Below, piece by piece: positions 1-9,101 of a stretch of DNA of 64,000 nt. Below the pieces are notes generated by a model that was given only the letters and a program-made list of their open reading frames with translations, ran no database searches and had not been told where the DNA came from. How positions within the stretch are numbered: position 1 is the first letter of the stretch; each line of letters opens with the position of its first letter. The DNA lies in NCBI GenBank assembly GCA_947503005.1, contig CANNCA010000003.1:124001-188000 (forward strand), given 5' to 3'. The translations under genes and the position numbers were made by a program. This stretch comes from an uncultured Flavobacteriaceae bacterium (GTDB taxonomy: Bacteria; Bacteroidota; Bacteroidia; Flavobacteriales; Flavobacteriaceae).

Positions 1-664
1 CGGCATCTCTTTGGCACTTCTGATTATTCTCTTTTTATTATTGAAGAAAAAGACGTTTAAAGTGCCAATTTTTCCAATGGCATCAGTTGTGGTTGTTGCG
101 ATACTTTTCTCCCTTTCTGTAAATTTTGTATTCAATAATGTGTTTGAGCAGCGACACCGAGACCGTTTCAGCCTTTGGCTACGCCTAGAGAAAGACCCGG
201 CAAAACTGGAAAAAATTCGTAAGACAATCGGCTACAATACCTATCAATCAGAAAAAGCAATTGAGTCCGGTGGATTCTTCGGAAAAGGTTTTTTAGAAGG
301 AACCAGAACAAAAGGAGATTTTGTACCCGAACAACACTCAGATTACATTTTTACTACCATCGGGGAAGAATGGGGCTTTGTGGGCACAACCACGGTAGTG
401 TTGTTATTTACACTTCTACTTTTGCGGCTGGTATATCTGGCAGAACGGCAAAAAAATCCATTTAGCAGAATGTATGGTTATGGTGTGATTTCGATTCTGT
501 TCGTTCATTATTTTGTCAACATAGGCATGGTTATTGGTCTACTACCAACTGTTGGAATTCCTTTGCCTTTTTCAAGTTATGGTGGTTCAAGCATGCTCGG
601 CTTTACCGCATTGCTCTTCATCTTTCTAAAACTTGATTCCAACCGATTGAAGGAAGGTTTCTAG
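1..664 (+). CDS. rodA: Rod shape-determining protein RodA, C-terminal part (5' end outside window)
   Basis: This is the C-terminal part of a SEDS-family peptidoglycan glycosyltransferase, the integral membrane polymerase that works with PBP2 in cell elongation. The reading frame is open from base 2, so the gene starts upstream of the window. The sequence shows several hydrophobic segments, the loop with QHSDYIF and GEEWGFVG, and the signature GIPLPFSSYGGSS near the C-terminus, all typical of RodA/FtsW. The serine-rich SSYGG motif and the short tail favour RodA over FtsW, but the lost N-terminus prevents a full check. It ends with TAG about 20 bases before the convergent nuclease gene. Confidence 0.9.
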   Translation, partial: GISLALLIILFLLLKKKTFKVPIFPMASVVVVAILFSLSVNFVFNNVFEQRHRDRFSLWLRLEKDPAKLEKIRKTIGYNTYQSEKAIESGGFFGKGFLEGTRTKGDFVPEQHSDYIFTTIGEEWGFVGTTTVVLLFTLLLLRLVYLAERQKNPFSRMYGYGVISILFVHYFVNIGMVIGLLPTVGIPLPFSSYGGSSMLGFTALLFIFLKLDSNRLKEGF

Positions 665-685
665 ACCCTCCTGTAAATTGACAAA

Positions 686-1507
686 CTAAAATTGCCAACC
701 AGAAGTATTCACTTTAGTTTCCATTTCATTCTCAAGATTATCCGGTAGTTCTTCAAAAAAATCTATTCCTGTTCGCTGTTCGATAGTATCAACAGGGACT
801 AGAAAGGACTTCAAGGGTTTTGAACTTTCTCTTCCCTCTATCAAAAAAGCCAGTACTTTTAAGTTATCCTTACTACCGCGCGCTATTATCTTATAATATT
901 GCCTTGGCACATCTACATCCTCTTCACCTATTTCTTCCAACCCCTGTTCGAGTACACCTGCAGTAATCACAAATAGTTCGCCGTGTTGTTTTGCCCATTG
1001 TCTCACTTGCAGTTCCAACCGGTTCCACACTCCGGCATTAAAATCGCGGTCTTGTGGACTTATGTTACTGGTATAAAAGGTTTCATTATATGCATATTCC
1101 GAAAATCGACGATCCCCGGCAGGGCAGAGATGTCCACGGTCATAGCCTGAACCTTTATAATTCCTCCAATCTGCTGACTTGGTCTTTACTTTGGGATCTT
1201 CAATGAAATAAGGTCGTTCACGGTCGTCATAGGTCAAATGACTTTTCTTAAGTGTGTAGGCCACCCATTCAGCCTGCTCATGAGGTTCACTATAGGATAA
1301 CAAAAAATGATCGTGCCTAATAATCTCCCCACTGGTGGAACTTGGCTGTATATACTCAGGAAAACTTGTTTGCACACCTGAGCCCTGTGGATTGGAATAG
1401 GTATCTGGCGTATAGAAATTTTCAAATAACCAAAAACCGACAACACAAACTAAAATTAAGATGGTGTAAACGGTTTTATTACTACCATACTTTTTTCGAT
1501 ATACCAT
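686..1507 (-). CDS. DNA/RNA non-specific endonuclease, membrane-anchored or secreted
   Basis: A 273-residue protein of the NUC1 (Serratia nuclease, beta-beta-alpha metal) family that cleaves DNA and RNA without sequence specificity. Residues about 13-30 form one hydrophobic segment, so the enzyme is probably an uncleaved anchor or exported. The active-site motif DRGH lies at residues 123-126, with His126 the expected general base. The downstream block NISPQ...FNAGVWNRLE carries the Asn expected to bind magnesium (near Asn162). Length fits the family. It is convergent with rodA and lies downstream of the ctp gene, from which it is separated by a terminator. A nutritional or DNA-uptake role is possible but not shown. 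Confidence 0.88.
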   Translation of the reverse strand: MVYRKKYGSNKTVYTILILVCVVGFWLFENFYTPDTYSNPQGSGVQTSFPEYIQPSSTSGEIIRHDHFLLSYSEPHEQAEWVAYTLKKSHLTYDDRERPYFIEDPKVKTKSADWRNYKGSGYDRGHLCPAGDRRFSEYAYNETFYTSNISPQDRDFNAGVWNRLELQVRQWAKQHGELFVITAGVLEQGLEEIGEEDVDVPRQYYKIIARGSKDNLKVLAFLIEGRESSKPLKSFLVPVDTIEQRTGIDFFEELPDNLENEMETKVNTSGWQF

Positions 1508-1581
1508 TTTTCAAATTTACTAGAATATGGATTTGTTCAGTCAATTCACACCAGTAAATTCTTGTCAAATGTCTATAAACA

Positions 1582-1608
1582 AAAAGTCCTGCATAAGACA
1601 GGACTTTT
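1582..1608 (-). terminator. Rho-independent terminator of the tail-specific protease gene
   Basis: A perfect 10-bp inverted repeat (AAAAGTCCTG / CAGGACTTTT) has a 7-base loop at 1592-1598. On the minus strand it is followed by a T-rich run. It lies 32 bases after the stop of the minus-strand protease gene and should end that transcript. Confidence 0.85.
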
Positions 1609-1639
1609 AATGATCATTATGTAATTATAAACTATTTAT

Positions 1640-3796
1640 TTAGCCTTTTACACTGGCCAATTTACCGTTTTTAATATTGTTCATTTTAAGATCTTGCAAG
1701 ACGTTTATCGCTTCTTCTACATATACATCTTTGGCCAAATCTTTATGCCATCGGTCTCTTTTTTCACGTAGTACAGAATCTTGGGTAAATAGTTCTTGTT
1801 CGTATTTCAATGATTCAAAAGTCAATTTAGAATCATATTCTTTCATTTTTTTGAAATATTCAGATTTCTCTTTATCCTTATTCTTCTCCGCTTTATAGCT
1901 TTCATAGTTCAATGAAATCACATCTTCTTCCTGCTGTGCCTTTATCCATTGCGCATTTTCCTCTATTAATTTAATTTGAGGGTTCATCGCCATCCTCGCC
2001 ATACTGTTGGCAATAGTTTGTTCATAATCGATATAACCATCCCAAGGTTCATAATCCGCAGGAGAAATCTTATCCCATCCCAATGGATTCGATTGGTCTC
2101 GTTCTCCTATATCAATATAGCTATACTTGTCTGGCACGACAACATCACTTTTTACACCTTCCAACTGTGTAGAACCTCCATTAATTCGATAGAACTTTTG
2201 TGTAGTAAGTTTGATAGCTCCTAAATCGCCATGCTCATTGCTACGTACGATATTACCCAAATCAATAACATTTTGAACCGTTCCTTTTCCGAAAGTTTGC
2301 TTGCTTCCAATGACCACTGCCCTTTTGTAGTCTTGCATAGCAGCTGCCAGAATTTCTGAGGCCGAGGCCGAAAGTTCATTTACTAAAATGACAAGAGGAC
2401 CATCCCACTGAATGCGTTCGTCCTTGTCATCGTAAACTTCTTTGCCCTTGCCGGACGAACGTACTTGAACTATAGGCCCTTCTTTTATAAAAAGTCCTGC
2501 CATTTCAACAACCGTTTTCAGGGATCCGCCACCATTGTCACGAAGATCCAAAATCAACCCTTCTGCACCTTCCTGCTTCAGACGCTCGATTTCCTTTGCT
2601 ACGTCAGTAGCACAATTTCTTTCGGTATAATCATCAAAATCAACGTAGAATTTAGGCAAGTTGATCAACCCAAAATTCAGATTATCCTTAGAAATCTTAG
2701 CGGATTTTGCAAATGACTCCTCCAACTCTACCACGTCTCTAGTCAATGATACCACATCAATTGAACCATCTATCTTTCGAACAGTAAGCTCAACCACAGT
2801 ACTTTCAGGGCCTTTAATCATTTTAATGGCATCATCCAATCGCATGCCGACAATATCGACAGGCACTTCACCTTGTTGGGCTACTTTTAGAATAATATCC
2901 CCTACTTCCAAACTCGCATCACGCCACACTGGACCTCCAGAAATAATATCAACTATTTTTGCACCTTCAGGCTTCTTTTGCAAACGCGCACCGATTCCTT
3001 CGAATTTACCTGACATGCTCGTATCGAACTTCTCTTTGTCTTCCGGAGCAAAATAGAAAGTGTGTGGGTCAAATTCATCAACAATCGTATTCAAGTACTG
3101 TACGAACCAATCTTTACGTTGTAAATCATCTACAAAATCAAAAAATTCATCCAATGTCTTTTTCGTTGAAGCACGAGCCGATTCTTCGGCCTCTTTTGGA
3201 TCCATTGGTTTATCCAATTCTGTATCATTATCATGAAAATCGGGTGCTTCATCCGGAGAATGCACATGTACGTTAGAGACTTTAGAGTCGTACGTATTCA
3301 ATGTTGCATATTTCAATTGCTGTCTCCACCGTTCTTTTAAATCTTTTCTTGATTCCGCAAAAGGCATTTCATCATATTCGATGTTGATATTCTCTTCTCT
3401 GTTATAATCAAATGGTTCTGCCAACACTTCCTGATAAATACTTTTAGCATCTTCCATTCGTTCCATCAAACGTGCATACACCAGATTGAAAAAGGTAATA
3501 TCCGTGTTCTTGATTTGATCATCGATTTGGAATTTTTGTTGTTCAAATTCCTTAATGTCCGAGTCTAGAAAATATCTTTTTGTTGGATCAATAACATCAA
3601 TAAAATCTTCGAACACATTCACCGAAAAGTCATCATTGATATCCTTTGGCTCATAATGTCCTTTATTTAGTACGTAGGTAATAAGATCCAGTAGAAGCTT
3701 GTCTTTATCATCATTTTCAAAAGTCTTGTTCGTAAAACTACATGATGCTGCAGCAACTAAGACTACAAATAGGCCAATGGCTAAATTCTTCTTCAT
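1640..3796 (-). CDS. prc: Carboxy-terminal processing (tail-specific) peptidase, S41 family lipoprotein
   Basis: A Tsp/Prc-like periplasmic serine protease that degrades or trims proteins from their C-termini. I chose the ATG at 3796 (MKKN...), not the one three codons upstream, because it directly precedes a lipoprotein signal with Cys at the AASC lipobox. Order: signal, long N-terminal helical region, PDZ domain (about residues 255-345), S41 core, and C-terminal helical domain as in E. coli Tsp. The catalytic Ser lies in SASASE (Ser478 by alignment with Tsp Ser430) and the Lys in FGKG (Lys504). Length 718 is usual for Bacteroidota. Monocistronic, with its own terminator. Confidence 0.93.
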   Translation of the reverse strand: MKKNLAIGLFVVLVAAASCSFTNKTFENDDKDKLLLDLITYVLNKGHYEPKDINDDFSVNVFEDFIDVIDPTKRYFLDSDIKEFEQQKFQIDDQIKNTDITFFNLVYARLMERMEDAKSIYQEVLAEPFDYNREENINIEYDEMPFAESRKDLKERWRQQLKYATLNTYDSKVSNVHVHSPDEAPDFHDNDTELDKPMDPKEAEESARASTKKTLDEFFDFVDDLQRKDWFVQYLNTIVDEFDPHTFYFAPEDKEKFDTSMSGKFEGIGARLQKKPEGAKIVDIISGGPVWRDASLEVGDIILKVAQQGEVPVDIVGMRLDDAIKMIKGPESTVVELTVRKIDGSIDVVSLTRDVVELEESFAKSAKISKDNLNFGLINLPKFYVDFDDYTERNCATDVAKEIERLKQEGAEGLILDLRDNGGGSLKTVVEMAGLFIKEGPIVQVRSSGKGKEVYDDKDERIQWDGPLVILVNELSASASEILAAAMQDYKRAVVIGSKQTFGKGTVQNVIDLGNIVRSNEHGDLGAIKLTTQKFYRINGGSTQLEGVKSDVVVPDKYSYIDIGERDQSNPLGWDKISPADYEPWDGYIDYEQTIANSMARMAMNPQIKLIEENAQWIKAQQEEDVISLNYESYKAEKNKDKEKSEYFKKMKEYDSKLTFESLKYEQELFTQDSVLREKRDRWHKDLAKDVYVEEAINVLQDLKMNNIKNGKLASVKG

Positions 3797-3967
3797 AAAA
3801 TGCATTTTTGTTATCCTGAAACGTGTTTAAAATTTGGGTTAGGGCGTTATGTTGAAAACAGGTTTTTAATCGATTCTCTAAGATACTGAAAAAACCATGC
3901 CAGTCTAAGGCCTTATGGCAATTTTTTCGATAATTGGGACGGGCGACACTATCTTTGTTTAAAAACG

Positions 3968-3975
3968 TATTTTTG
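3968..3975 (+). promoter_or_regulatory. Candidate -7 element upstream of surE
   Basis: TATTTTTG matches the Bacteroidota -7 consensus TAnnTTTG and lies 20 bases before the surE ATG. No TTTG sits at the usual 19-base distance upstream, so the -33 half is weak. Confidence 0.4.
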
Positions 3976-3994
3976 CGGCATAAATTATAGCTTT

Positions 3995-4771
3995 ATGCCA
4001 AAACCTTTAATCTTGGTTACCAATGACGACGGAATTACCGCTCCTGGCCTACGTGCTCTAGTTCGTTTTATGAAAGAATTGGGAGATGTTGTGGTAGTCG
4101 CACCCGATAGTCCCCAATCGGGTATGGGACATGCCATAACCATAGATAGCACACTATATGTAAAAAAAATGGCAATCGATCTTGAATACGGGGCCGAAGA
4201 TGAGTATAGTTGTAGTGGAACACCTGCCGATTGTGTAAAATTGGCATTGCAAGAGCTTTTAACAAGAACCCCGGATATCTGTGTCAGTGGAATAAATCAT
4301 GGGTCGAATTCATCAATAAATGTAATTTACTCTGGCACCATGAGTGCCGCAATAGAAGCTGGAATTGAAGGTGTACCCGCCATTGGTTTTTCTTTATGTG
4401 ACTATGCATGGGAAGCGGATTTCACACAGGCAGGAAATTATATCAAAACAATTGTCAAAGAGGCTATTATGAACAAGATGCCTCATGGAGTGGTTCTCAA
4501 CGTGAATATTCCAAATTTGAGAAAATCAGAAATCAGGGGAATTAAAATCGCACGCCAAGCACGTGCCAATTGGAAAGAGAAGTTTGATAAAAGAACCAAT
4601 CCCATGGGTAAGGATTATTACTGGTTGACCGGGGAATTCGAATTGCTCGACAAAGGTGAAGATACAGATGAGTGGGCCTTGGCAAATGGCTATATTTCTG
4701 TGGTACCCACCCAATTTGACCTCACGGCGCATCACGCCATTCAAAATCTAAATAATTGGAATCTACAGTAG
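3995..4771 (+). CDS. surE: 5'/3'-nucleotidase SurE
   Basis: A metal-dependent phosphatase that removes phosphate from nucleoside monophosphates. The 258-residue length and all metal-site motifs fit: Asp11 and Asp12 in TNDDG, Ser42 in PQSGMGHA, and Asn101 in SGINHGSN. The start ATG follows an A/T-rich leader and a TAnnTTTG element. A small membrane protein gene follows after 54 bases and then lpxB, so the three may share a transcript. Confidence 0.95.
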   Translation: MPKPLILVTNDDGITAPGLRALVRFMKELGDVVVVAPDSPQSGMGHAITIDSTLYVKKMAIDLEYGAEDEYSCSGTPADCVKLALQELLTRTPDICVSGINHGSNSSINVIYSGTMSAAIEAGIEGVPAIGFSLCDYAWEADFTQAGNYIKTIVKEAIMNKMPHGVVLNVNIPNLRKSEIRGIKIARQARANWKEKFDKRTNPMGKDYYWLTGEFELLDKGEDTDEWALANGYISVVPTQFDLTAHHAIQNLNNWNLQ

Positions 4772-4825
4772 TGAAAAGGCGAAATTTACTTATAGATTTC
4801 TAACAAACCAAAGCCGAAATTTAAA

Positions 4826-5125
4826 ATGCTTCCATCTAAAAAGAACATAAAGAAAGAGATAATCATAGGGTTTCTAGTAGGTATTATTGCCAATACAATT
4901 GGCACAATTTTATACATTTTGCTATTCTCAGACATGGGAATTCAAGAAACCTTTCAAGCAGCAATTCAGCAGGGTCATGTTGGCAGTTTGTTGGCTTTGG
5001 GCGCCATCTTAAATCTAATTGCTTTTTTTCTATTCCTTCGGATAAGAAGAGACAATCGGGCAAAGGGAGTTTTAGTCGCAACCATTTTAACCGCGTTAGT
5101 GATTCTATACTATAAAGTTTTTTAA
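4826..5125 (+). CDS. Small three-helix membrane protein, function unknown
   Basis: A 99-residue protein I do not recognise by function. It starts with a short lysine-rich N-terminus and then shows three hydrophobic stretches at about residues 10-32, 50-68 and 78-98, with an R-x-R-R-D-x-R loop between the last two, so it should be an inner membrane protein. Its position between surE and lpxB, on the same strand, supports a real gene. Similar small proteins are found beside surE/lpxB in other Flavobacteriaceae as far as I recall, but I cannot verify that here. Confidence 0.7.
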   Translation: MLPSKKNIKKEIIIGFLVGIIANTIGTILYILLFSDMGIQETFQAAIQQGHVGSLLALGAILNLIAFFLFLRIRRDNRAKGVLVATILTALVILYYKVF

Positions 5126-5136
5126 TCTATACTATC

Positions 5137-5189
5137 ATCCTGAGGGCGCTGAACTACAAAAGTCTTCAACTGCGCTCAGACTGACACTT
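5137..5189. repeat. Flavobacterial intergenic repeat, inverted pair
   Basis: The spacer before lpxB contains CCTGAGGGCGCTGAA and, about 15 bases later, TTCAACTGCGCTCAGACTGAC, which are imperfect inverted copies. The second arm, read on the minus strand, begins GTCAGTCTGAGCGCAGTTGAA. It belongs to the same family as copies at 41838, 53338 and 59211. Confidence 0.6.
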
Positions 5190-5199
5190 GAATTTGAAA

Positions 5200-6327
5200 A
5201 TGAAGTACTACATCATCGCAGGGGAAGCATCAGGAGACCTTCACGGTTCCAACCTCATCAAGGCATTAAAAGTTGCTGATGAAGGTGCTGCTATTCGTTT
5301 TTGGGGGGGCGATTTGATGCAACAAGCTGGTGGTACCTTAGTGAAACACTACAAAGAAATGGCCTTCATGGGCTTTCTTGAAGTACTGTTGAACATTCGC
5401 TCGATTTTCAAGAATATTAAATTTTGTAAACAGGATATTAGGGACTTCAATCCCGATGTTATCATTTTTATCGACTATTCGGGTTTCAATCTTCGTATTG
5501 CCAAATGGGCAAAAGTAGAAGGTTATAAAACCAACTACTACATTTCTCCACAAATTTGGGCTTCCCGCGAAGGGCGCATTGAAAAGATCAAGCGTGATAT
5601 CGATGACATGTATGTTATCCTTCCTTTTGAAAAAGAGTTTTACGAAGACAAACACGATTTTAGTGTGAATTTCGTGGGTCATCCTCTCATCGATGCCATT
5701 GATAATCGTCCTGAAATTGACGAACGTACTTTTCGAAAAGAAAATGACCTCAACCTAGAAAAACCGATTATCGCCCTTTTGCCCGGAAGTCGAAAACAGG
5801 AAGTTCAAAAAATGCTTTCCATCATGCTTTCCGTACTTGGTGATTTTTCCCAGTACCAATTTGTCATAGCCGGAGCACCGAGTTTAGACAATGAGTTCTA
5901 TGACCCCTTTCTAAAGAACCCGAATGTGGCTTTTGTAGCGAATAAAACCTATGAATTATTAAGTATCGCTCATGCTGCTTTGGTTACCAGCGGTACTGCA
6001 ACATTGGAAACTGCTCTTTTCAAAGTTCCACAAGTTGTTTGCTACAAAGCCAACTGGCTATCTTATCAAATCGCAAAGCGAATCATCACGTTAGACTATA
6101 TTTCACTGGTCAATTTAATCATGAAAAAAGAAGTGGTAAAAGAATTGATTCAAACGGACTTAACTTCACAAAGTCTTAAATCAGAATTAAATGACATTCT
6201 TGAAGGAACAAAGCGTGAATCTCAGCTTAAGGCCTATGAAGAACTGGAAAATAAGTTAGGTGGTAGTGGAGCAAGTGAAAAAGCCGCTACTCTAATTGTT
6301 CAAAATTTAAACTTAGAAAACGCTTAA
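5200..6327 (+). CDS. lpxB: Lipid-A-disaccharide synthase
   Basis: A GT19 glycosyltransferase that joins UDP-2,3-diacylglucosamine and lipid X into the lipid A disaccharide at the inner membrane. The ATG at 5200 gives the standard N-terminus MKYYIIAGEASGDLHG; a TTG four codons earlier lies in the preceding repeat and is unlikely. Other family motifs visible are YISPQIWAS near residue 115, VGHPL near 155, LLPGSRKQEV near 190, and TSGTATLE near 265. The 375-residue length fits. It is followed after 10 bases by the DUF885 lipoprotein gene. Confidence 0.95.
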   Translation: MKYYIIAGEASGDLHGSNLIKALKVADEGAAIRFWGGDLMQQAGGTLVKHYKEMAFMGFLEVLLNIRSIFKNIKFCKQDIRDFNPDVIIFIDYSGFNLRIAKWAKVEGYKTNYYISPQIWASREGRIEKIKRDIDDMYVILPFEKEFYEDKHDFSVNFVGHPLIDAIDNRPEIDERTFRKENDLNLEKPIIALLPGSRKQEVQKMLSIMLSVLGDFSQYQFVIAGAPSLDNEFYDPFLKNPNVAFVANKTYELLSIAHAALVTSGTATLETALFKVPQVVCYKANWLSYQIAKRIITLDYISLVNLIMKKEVVKELIQTDLTSQSLKSELNDILEGTKRESQLKAYEELENKLGGSGASEKAATLIVQNLNLENA

Positions 6328-6337
6328 ATACACAATC

Positions 6338-8200
6338 ATGAGAAACATAATTTTCAAAACAACCATCTATTTTACCATCTTGGCATTTTTAGTTCTTGGC
6401 TGCAAAGAGGAAGTGAAGGACAAAACAATCTATTCTCCAGAAGAAATGGCAAGTGCCTCAAAGGCTTTGAACGATTGGTTTCAAGAACAATGGGACGCTG
6501 AAATCGCCTTATCGCCTATGTTCCAAACATATCTTGGTGACAAAACAGATTATGACAAATGGGACGATCTTTCAAAAGAGAAGGAAGAGGCTGGGCATGA
6601 ACGCACCAAGGCACGTCTGCAATTCCTGAAAGACTCTGTAAATTATAATGCACTTGATGAAGCGACAAAACTAAGTTATAAACTGGCCCTTCAGCAAATG
6701 GAAGATGACATCGCGGATTATCAATATCGACTATACAATTATCCGGTAAATCAAATGTTCGGCATGCATTCACAGGTACCATCGTTTCTCATAAACATGC
6801 ACCAGATAACGGACAAGAGTGATGCGGAAGCATATATTTCACGATTGAACGGGGTAAATAGTATGTTCGACCAACTCATTGTAAATCTAAAGGAACGCGA
6901 AGAAGCCGGAATCATGCCTCCAAAATTTGTATTTCCTCGTGCTATAGAATCTTCTTCCAATATCCTAAAAGGAAAACCCTTCGAGAACTCAGGAGAAAAA
7001 AGTACGTTATTGGCGGATTTTACTTCGAAGCTTGAGAATTTGGATATTTCCAAAGAAGAAAAAGAAGCATTGATCGCCGATGCTGAAAAGGCAATGATCG
7101 TGTCTTTAAAGCCCGCCTATGGAAAATTGACTGCTTTTCTAGAAGGACAATCGGAAAGAGCTACCACAGATCAAGGAGCATGGAAATTTCCCAATGGGGA
7201 AGCTTATTATAACAACGCTCTGGCGCGAACTACCACCACTGATATGACTTCTGATGATATTCATGAATTAGGCCTTACCGAGGTAAAACGTATTCATGCT
7301 GAAATGAATGCTATCAAAGAGAAAGTGGGCTTCAAAGGAACATTGCAGGAATTTTTCACATTTATGAAAGTGGATAAACAGTTTTATTATCCTGATACCA
7401 AAGAGGGGCGTGAAGAATATATGAAGACGGCAACAATGCTCATTGATAGTATGAAAGGGCGTTTGGATGAACTTTTTCTCAGGAAACCCAAAGCGGATAT
7501 GATTGTGAAGGCGGTCGAACCTTTTCGCGAAAAATCAGCAGGAAAAGCTTTTTATCAAGCTCCAGCTCTTGACGGGTCGCGACCCGGAACATATTACGCT
7601 AATATGTATGACATCATGGCCATGCCCAAATATCAAATGGAAGCTTTGGCATATCACGAAGGTATCCCAGGGCATCATATGGAACGCGCCATGTCACAAG
7701 AATTGACTGATATTCCCATGTTTAGAAAAATGGGGGGTTACACAGCTTACACTGAAGGTTGGGGACTATATACTGAGTTTCTTCCAAAAGAAATGGGCAT
7801 GTATAGTGACCCTTATTCTGATTTTGGTCGCCTAGCGATGGAACTCTGGCGCGCATGCCGTTTAGTTGTTGATACTGGCATACATACCAAAAAATGGACA
7901 CGTGAAGAGGGTATCAAGTACTATGTTGATAATACCCCGAATGCTGAAAGCGATGCGATCAAAATGGTTGAACGGCATATTGTGATGCCTTCTCAGGCTA
8001 CCGCATATAAAGTAGGTATGAACAAAATACTGGAAGTTCGGGAAGATGCTAAAACCAAATTGGGTGATAAATTCGATATTCGTGAATTCCACGGAGTCGT
8101 GCTCGACAATGGTGCAGTACCGCTGAATGTTCTTGAAGACATGGTCGACGAATGGGTGACCATGAAACTCAATGACCGCGGGGAGATTTCGGATAAGTAA
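6338..8200 (+). CDS. DUF885 family lipoprotein, predicted metallopeptidase
   Basis: A 620-residue protein of the DUF885 family, related to zinc peptidases. The N-terminus is an SPII signal ending at Cys22 (LVLGC), so the protein is lipid-anchored in the envelope. The likely metal site is HEGIPGH at residues 440-446, with a second conserved block TEGWGLYTE near residues 472-480 supplying a Glu. These motifs and the length are typical of the family, which has few characterised members. Peptidase activity is inferred from the motif. It follows lpxB by 10 bases and may share its transcript. Confidence 0.85.
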   Translation: MRNIIFKTTIYFTILAFLVLGCKEEVKDKTIYSPEEMASASKALNDWFQEQWDAEIALSPMFQTYLGDKTDYDKWDDLSKEKEEAGHERTKARLQFLKDSVNYNALDEATKLSYKLALQQMEDDIADYQYRLYNYPVNQMFGMHSQVPSFLINMHQITDKSDAEAYISRLNGVNSMFDQLIVNLKEREEAGIMPPKFVFPRAIESSSNILKGKPFENSGEKSTLLADFTSKLENLDISKEEKEALIADAEKAMIVSLKPAYGKLTAFLEGQSERATTDQGAWKFPNGEAYYNNALARTTTTDMTSDDIHELGLTEVKRIHAEMNAIKEKVGFKGTLQEFFTFMKVDKQFYYPDTKEGREEYMKTATMLIDSMKGRLDELFLRKPKADMIVKAVEPFREKSAGKAFYQAPALDGSRPGTYYANMYDIMAMPKYQMEALAYHEGIPGHHMERAMSQELTDIPMFRKMGGYTAYTEGWGLYTEFLPKEMGMYSDPYSDFGRLAMELWRACRLVVDTGIHTKKWTREEGIKYYVDNTPNAESDAIKMVERHIVMPSQATAYKVGMNKILEVREDAKTKLGDKFDIREFHGVVLDNGAVPLNVLEDMVDEWVTMKLNDRGEISDK

Positions 8201-8203
8201 ACA

Positions 8204-8292
8204 ACCTCGGTGCAAGCCCAAGAGACATTCGTAAGGAAACGACTTAAAAATATCGAGGCAAGCCTCGGAGCATTTAAATCTCGATTATCGAG
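8204..8292. repeat. Palindrome-rich intergenic repeat-like segment
   Basis: Two near-perfect palindromes sit after the DUF885 gene: CGAGGC-AA-GCCTCG (8254-8267) and CTCGAT-T-ATCGAG (8280-8292), preceded by a further CCTCGGTGCAAGCC stretch. The density of CTCG/CGAG units resembles repetitive extragenic elements. A 69-codon GTG-start frame across it has no support as a gene. The rest of the 290-base spacer holds only the promoter listed next. Confidence 0.5.
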
Positions 8293-8454
8293 TAAAAAGC
8301 TTTTGTCCAAGTCTTGGTTCGGAAAAAAGAATAAATTAAAGATTTTGGAAATTGAGGTGGAGACAGCACTGGAGTGGTGGGGTCAAATCAACCTTCTCTT
8401 TTGCCGAGGCCTTTCATGACTTACAAAATTCGGTTTCACTAATAATAATTTCGT

Positions 8455-8462
8455 TAATTTTG
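8455..8462 (+). promoter_or_regulatory. Candidate -7 promoter element for the NlpC/P60 gene
   Basis: TAATTTTG fits the TAnnTTTG consensus and lies 30 bases before the ATG at 8493. A partial GTTTC occurs at the expected -33 distance. It would give a leader of about 25 bases. Confidence 0.45.
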
Positions 8463-8492
8463 AGTTTCAAGAGCTAGAGACACTTCTTGAAA

Positions 8493-9059
8493 ATGCAAAA
8501 ACTGCTTTACTTATTTCTTGGTTTTTTGATGTTAAACTGTGGCGTTAAGAAAAAGACGACCTATAGTAAGAGCAAAAACTATAGCAAGACCCGCAAAGTT
8601 ACCGTTGAAGCTTCTACTTCAAACCCAAATAATCCTCCGAATAGAAGTACCCGTAATTCATCAAAAGAACATTCAACCGTAGCGGATAACATTATTAATA
8701 CCGCTCTTACCTTTTCCGGAACACGTTACAAATATGGTGGCACCACTAAAAAAGGTATGGACTGTTCCGGCCTCCTTTTTGTATCATTTGGTGAACACGA
8801 TGTGAAATTACCAAGGGTCTCTTACCATATGGCGGAAGAAGGAAAAAAGGTTAAAATAAGGAATGTCGAAAAAGGAGATTTATTATTTTTCAAAACCAGA
8901 AAAAGAGCTCGAAGAATAAATCATGTGGGCATGGTAGTCGCAGTTGAAGGTGATGAAATCAAATTTATTCATGCGTCTACCTCGCGCGGAGTAATCGTTT
9001 CTTCATTACGTGAAGGATATTGGAACCATGCTTTTGTAAAGGCCACACGCGTTTTATAA
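8493..9059 (+). CDS. NlpC/P60 (C40) peptidoglycan hydrolase lipoprotein
   Basis: A 188-residue cell-wall endopeptidase of the C40 family, expected to cut D-Glu-gamma-meso-DAP bonds in peptidoglycan. I use the ATG at 8493; a TTG two codons upstream is less likely. The signal ends at Cys16 (LNC), a lipoprotein. A Ser/Thr/Asn-rich linker follows to about residue 60. The catalytic core has Cys91 in MDCSGL, His144 in NHVGMV and His160 in FIHAS, the full triad. Length and layout match Spr/NlpC-like lipoproteins. It is followed after 42 bases by comEC on the same strand. Confidence 0.92.
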   Translation: MQKLLYLFLGFLMLNCGVKKKTTYSKSKNYSKTRKVTVEASTSNPNNPPNRSTRNSSKEHSTVADNIINTALTFSGTRYKYGGTTKKGMDCSGLLFVSFGEHDVKLPRVSYHMAEEGKKVKIRNVEKGDLLFFKTRKRARRINHVGMVVAVEGDEIKFIHASTSRGVIVSSLREGYWNHAFVKATRVL

Positions 9060-9101
9060 ATAAACGATTATTTCATTACATTTAGCGTAAGATTTTACGC
9101 A

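Noticed and set aside
8210-8419. 69-codon GTG-start frame in the spacer after the DUF885 gene
   Set aside because: It lies across a palindromic repeat, has a basic low-information composition and no recognisable domain.
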